The position numbers were made by a program, and so were the translations under genes. Shown here piece by piece: positions 60,333-64,000 of a stretch of DNA of 64,000 nucleotides. The stretch lies in NCBI RefSeq assembly GCF_000801105.2, contig NC_079519.1, positions 1,796,668-1,860,667 on the forward strand, written 5' to 3'. This stretch comes from Raphanus sativus. Taxonomy: Eukaryota; Streptophyta; Magnoliopsida; Brassicales; Brassicaceae. The notes beneath the pieces are model-generated. The model had not been told where the DNA came from, ran no database searches, and saw nothing but the letters and a program-made list of their open reading frames with translations. Position 1 is the first letter of the stretch. Each line of letters opens with the position of its first letter.

Positions 60333-60677
60333 GGTCTCTAATAATTAGATGGTAGGTTTTTCGTCTGTATTAACTTCGTGGAAAATAACATCTATAAAAA
60401 TTTTCGGCATGTTTTGAACAATCTAAGCGAATGGTTCTTATTTTTTAGGTCTCTAATAATTAGATTGTAGGTTATCCGTCTATATTAATTTCGTGGAAAA
60501 TAACATCGATAAAGATTATCAACATGTTTTAAACAATCCAAGTGAATGTTTCTTATTTTTTAGGTCTCTAATAATTAGATTATAGGTTTTCCGTCTATAT
60601 TAACTCTGTGGAAAATAACATCAATAAAGATTATCGGAATGTTTTAACAATCTAAGCGAATGTTTCTTTTTTTTTCT
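60333..60677. repeat. 115-bp tandem repeat, 3 copies
   Basis: Units start with ggtctctaataattagat at 60333, 60448 and 60563, exactly 115 bp apart. Each continues with 'gtaggt..tccgtctatatta', 'gtggaaaataacatc.ataaa' and 'atgttttaaacaatc.aagtgaatg'. Three units end at about 60677 in a T run. Confidence 0.9.
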
Positions 60678-60779
60678 AAGAAGGAAACCCAATTCCTTTA
60701 GTATATAGCTCATTCAACATGATTCTTATGTTCACCTAATTGTTTAATTAGGCATTATCTAGTCTAACAAGATAATACT

Positions 60780-61136
60780 TCATCTCGAATGAATGGATTT
60801 GTTTTGACATGGATGTCGTTGATGGTCTTCACTCTGCTTTCTGCGACATGCCAAATAAAAAGATCTCACAGTGCTTTGGTTATCTCTTAATGCTAATACA
60901 TGAAGTTCTGTACTGTATAATATGAATGGTGGTTCGTATAATATGGATGGTGGTTCCACCACTACAAGTTTTCTTACTGTTAACTCCAACACACAGAAAA
61001 ATTGAACATCTCTACTCACAATTTTTTGGGCGGAGCCGAATAATTCTCCTGCTTCGATAGAAGGCTCAATTGTCCAAAAGCTTTGGCAAATATCACGATC
61101 TTTTGTGAGTACAGTCAGTAAAGAATTGGTTGTCAT
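60780..61136 (-). CDS. uncertain 118-aa ORF
   Basis: Not recognised. The open frame (MTTNSLLTVLTKDRDICQSF...) has ordinary amino-acid composition and an internal duplicated phrase, PPSILYEPPFILY, caused by a repeated 'cgtataatatg.atggtggt' in DNA. There is no signal peptide or domain. Could be a fragment of a larger, broken gene; no splice-linked exon was found. Confidence 0.25.
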   Translation of the reverse strand: MTTNSLLTVLTKDRDICQSFWTIEPSIEAGELFGSAQKIVSRDVQFFCVLELTVRKLVVVEPPSILYEPPFILYSTELHVLALRDNQSTVRSFYLACRRKQSEDHQRHPCQNKSIHSR

Positions 61137-62720
61137 GTCTTCCTTTCTTTCCCATGTTTTTACACCTTGAAATCATGGTTAACGTCGACTTCAGTTACTC
61201 TACTTAATTTTATATTTATTGATGTTTACTAATAAGATTCTGATTGCATAAGTTTAACTGGATTATTCATTTTGTGTGAATCTGTCCTCGCTGCTCAACT
61301 TCATTTCATATCTTATTATCAAAAGAAAAACATTTTTTTACTTTACTTTTGAAACCCCTTTATCATATTTTAGTTGGAATAAAATTTGGGATGAAATTTA
61401 CACGTGAAAGTTTATATATTATTTTAAGCAGTAAAAAGTAATAAAACAACTATGGTTTCTAGCTTAATATTTTTCTTCGTTGGCTTTAATTAGCCAGTTA
61501 TTTAATGATCTGGATAAAATTAAATGAATTCAATAGCAAGTCTAGAAACAGTATACCGTTTATTTTTATTACAAATCAATAATCACTTTTACTATATTCG
61601 TTGATGAATTTATTTCATATAATTTTATTATTATTATTTTTGTTCATCGTGATAAATTATTATTTTGATGATTTTTTACACTTCAAATTTTGTGCATATT
61701 TTATTTTACCATTTATACTTTTTGCAAAAATCGGATATACTACTACTTACCATTTCCAGTTGATGCATGCAATTTGATAAAAAGAACTATATCGATTTGA
61801 GTAACAGAGCCGTGCTGACTTTGTTGTAGAAAAGACATTTGCCTTAGGGTCCCTAAGTAATGTCAAATTTTTAGGGCCCCTGTTTTATATAAATGTTTGT
61901 AGTATATGCGTAAAATATAGTTTTAGTTTTGATTCTAAGAACATGAAATCCAGTTTTGTTTGAAAAATATTTTTTTTCTTCTGATCAATTTTATTAAGTT
62001 TTATATAAAATTCTTAAGATTAAATTGCTTTCTTAAAGCCACCTCTTGATAAATTGGTGAAGTAATATATAGAAAAAAACTTGGTGTAGTTTTAAAATAA
62101 AATATGTAAAAGGTCTATACGTTAACTAAATTTATAGTTAGTTAATCATAAAACTACTATCATTTTATCCATAGTTCAAAATTTCCATTTTTATTTTATG
62201 TAATTATATTTACTACATATCTAATGTATAAATTATAATAATCTGAAAATTTTATAAAAACAATAATATGTATGTAATGATTTTTAACATTTTTCATTCA
62301 TTCAATTTGACTGCAAGTAATATAAAGAACAAATCATTTTTGTATTATTTAGTTTAAATTTTAATAATAAAAAATTTCCTTTTTTAAATTCGCCTTAGGC
62401 CCCTAAGAAGCTACGCACGGCACTGTTTGAGTTATTAAGAATATTTGTAACATTTTTATATATTTTCAAATATATATAACATTTAAACTTCAAACTTTAA
62501 ACACCGGATATTAAATTTGGCAGGCGGAGGAAAAATACAAAAGAGTAGGACACGTAGGGAAAAGTAAGCAGACATATGTGTGAGTGTGACGTTAGGCAAC
62601 TGAGTTACATGAAAAACCAATGTCGGCAAAACAATTCAAAAAACAACTCGTCACGTCTCTCTCTATCTCCAACTCCCATATGTCTCCTTGCACTAACCAC
62701 TTCCCCTGATACTATCTCCT
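61137..62720. other. intergenic and promoter of the 87-aa gene
   Basis: No gene in the left part. 61830-62430 includes two 'agggcccc' / 'aggcccctaa' words in opposite orientation, hinting at a diverged terminal-repeat element (~61845-62410). The last 200 bp upstream of the gene contain gacacgta (ABRE-like) at ~62550 and a GC-richer leader. Confidence 0.4.
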
Positions 62721-62728
62721 TATAAATA
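62721..62728 (+). promoter_or_regulatory. TATA box of the 87-aa gene
   Basis: tataaata, 57 bp before the ATG at 62778, with 'tcatcatcatcacaacac' leader-like sequence between. The spacing is normal for a plant promoter. Confidence 0.7.
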
Positions 62729-62777
62729 CCTGACTTCACTCTTTAACAATCATCATCATCACAACACTTTTAAAAGT

Positions 62778-63041
62778 ATGAAGACAGAGAGAGAGGAGAG
62801 GAAGGAAGAGGGGACTGACTCATCATTGGCTACTGCAGCCATGGCAGTTGCGGTTGCTGCAGCTGTTGCGGAGGAGGATAAATTGTGGTGCGGCGGAATG
62901 GTGGAGGAGATGACATGGAGCACCGTGTGGTTGCCTTTTTGGGACGTTGAGTTTGTTGAAAGAAACTACAGTTTGCTGTTCAATGATGTTGCTTGGGACG
63001 ATGATATTTGGAACCTCAAGAACCTAACTCATTCGTCATAG
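62778..63041 (+). CDS. small intronless protein of unknown function, 87 aa
   Basis: A single-exon gene with a good TATA box and leader. The N-terminus is charged (MKTEREERKEEG), followed by an Ala/Val-rich stretch (AMAVAVAAAVAEEDKLWCGG) and a Trp-rich acidic C-terminal half (WSTVWLPFWDVEFVERNYSL, WDDDIWNLKNL). The Ala/Val segment is too short and interrupted to be a confident membrane helix. No known domain. By position after the 163-aa gene it would correspond to Arabidopsis At1g68500, a hypothetical protein; this is synteny-based inference. Codon use and composition fit a real gene. Confidence 0.7.
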   Translation: MKTEREERKEEGTDSSLATAAMAVAVAAAVAEEDKLWCGGMVEEMTWSTVWLPFWDVEFVERNYSLLFNDVAWDDDIWNLKNLTHSS

Positions 63042-63707
63042 CCATTTTCTTTAAGAAAAATATCGGATTTATAGTTTATTATGTATAATTTTTGTTAATT
63101 ACTGTCCTTCGATGGGGTTGGTTCGAAAGTAACTATCTTTAGATTTAAGAATTAGTCCGCTTTTTTAAACTGTGTTTGTGCGTTAATAAATAACTAGAGC
63201 TTGATCCTACTAGTTTACCAAGATCCCGAAAGATCTATCCCGAAAGATCTAACTCGAATTCTGTCCAAAAATTTATAATATATTAATGGAGCTTAATATT
63301 AAAACCTAAAAAACTTAATATCTGAAAAACTGATCCGTGTTTAAAGGTATTTGGAAGCTCATGTCTAATTAATTTTGTAAATATTTTTTTAAAAAGTTGT
63401 TAATCGGTTAAAATTCATGTCATGAATAAATCATTTTCACTTAAATATGTGAAATTATCATGACTAGCATGTAAAATAAATGATGTCAAATTATTAAAAT
63501 AAATATAATTAATGCAGTAGTTAGAAAAAACAAAAAAAAAATGTAATAAACACTTAAAACTGGTAAATTATGTTTTTGTATTTCTTTAATAAATGATGTT
63601 AAATTATTTAGAAGATGCAATAAATGAAGTATTTAAAATAATTAAAAATATAAGAAATCACGTAAAAATAGGTAATTGTTGATTTGTACTTCGGTTTTAA
63701 TAGAACA
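63042..63707. other. 3' flank and intergenic
   Basis: Presumed 3' UTR of the 87-aa gene, then AT-rich DNA. 63215-63360 contains 'cccgaaagatct' words, perhaps a remnant of the hAT-like family. No gene. Confidence 0.4.
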
Positions 63708-64000
63708 CTAGATTTTGATCCGCCCTTTAAAGGACGGGTATTTTTTGTTTTAGTTTAATTCTCGTATTTATGTTTTCTTTGTGATTATATTTGTATTTGT
63801 CTTGTAATCATATTTGTGTATAAATCTTTATCAAAATATATTTTATTAAATAATAGCAATTTAAAAATTGATCCGGTATATGTTCGGTTAGACTGGGTTG
63901 TTGGTCGAATCCGCCAACCCGCGGATTTTAATTTTGTTGGTAAAAAAATGACCCGCACAACCCGGAAACAAATAATTTGTACCACATTCGCCCAATTTAA
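63708..64000 (-). mobile_element. Helitron 3' end, continues beyond window
   Basis: On the minus strand, the stem-loop atacccgtcctttaaagggc, ggatcaaaatCTAG (63711-63708), followed by T, is the same terminus type as at 54002. The 5' end lies outside the window. 'cccgc' / 'aacccgg' words at 63910-63965 may be a nested hAT-like element. Confidence 0.6.

Noticed and set aside
60955..60980. 'caccactacaagttttcttac' as a CACTA terminus
   Set aside because: Only CACTACAAG matches; there are no subterminal repeats or partner end, and it lies in an open frame with a local palindrome.
1..64000. tRNA, rRNA, CRISPR and bacterial-type operon signals
   Set aside because: None seen; the sequence is eukaryotic nuclear DNA.

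Overview
The window is plant nuclear DNA and most likely Brassica or a close relative. It is AT-rich, has short spliced genes, and is packed with transposable elements. From memory of Arabidopsis thaliana gene order (not looked up), the gene content matches the chromosome 1 block exostosin gene (At1g68470) - JAGGED (At1g68480) - At1g68490 - At1g68500. The intergenic space here is far larger than the compact Arabidopsis block.

Layout. 1-4034 is intergenic and contains a complete non-autonomous Helitron (2454-3754). 4035-13053 and 13154-21864 are two near-identical copies of a ~9 kb segment separated by exactly 100 Ns. Each copy holds a two-exon GT47/exostosin glycosyltransferase gene (minus strand), a 5'-truncated LINE, a hAT element, a foldback MITE and a CACTA terminus. 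The copies differ by a Stowaway-type MITE in the gene intron (copy 1 only), a small palindromic rearrangement and a few SNPs/indels. The gap lies exactly at the junction of the copies, so this may be two overlapping haplotype contigs placed end to end rather than a real tandem array. 22-30.8 kb is transposon-rich intergenic DNA, including a ~2 kb MULE with a nested hAT element. 30824-32203 is JAGGED (minus strand, five coding exons, 249 aa). 32.2-48.5 kb holds Helitron, hAT, Stowaway and MULE elements, a LINE fragment, a Sadhu-like retroposon and a degenerate satellite. 48956-50048 is a three-exon gene of unknown function (163 aa). 50.9-51.9 kb holds an unresolved gene or gene remnant. 52-61 kb is again mobile-element DNA, and 62778-63041 is a small intronless gene (87 aa).

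The genes have no operon-like relation. The exostosin enzyme would act in the Golgi on cell-wall polysaccharide. JAG is a nuclear C2H2 regulator of lateral-organ growth. The 163-aa and 87-aa proteins have no assigned function. Exon structures were built by hand from splice signals, reading phase and family resemblance. All three spliced models close exactly in frame.

The most unusual observation is a recurrent class of very small insertions (10-25 bp, ending in poly-A or starting in poly-T) bounded by 12-18 bp direct repeats, found at about a dozen sites. They look like retroposon insertions reduced to little more than the tail. Other points worth checking are a JAG model whose ATG is split by an intron and which has one GC-AG intron, and several elements whose target-site duplications can be read directly.
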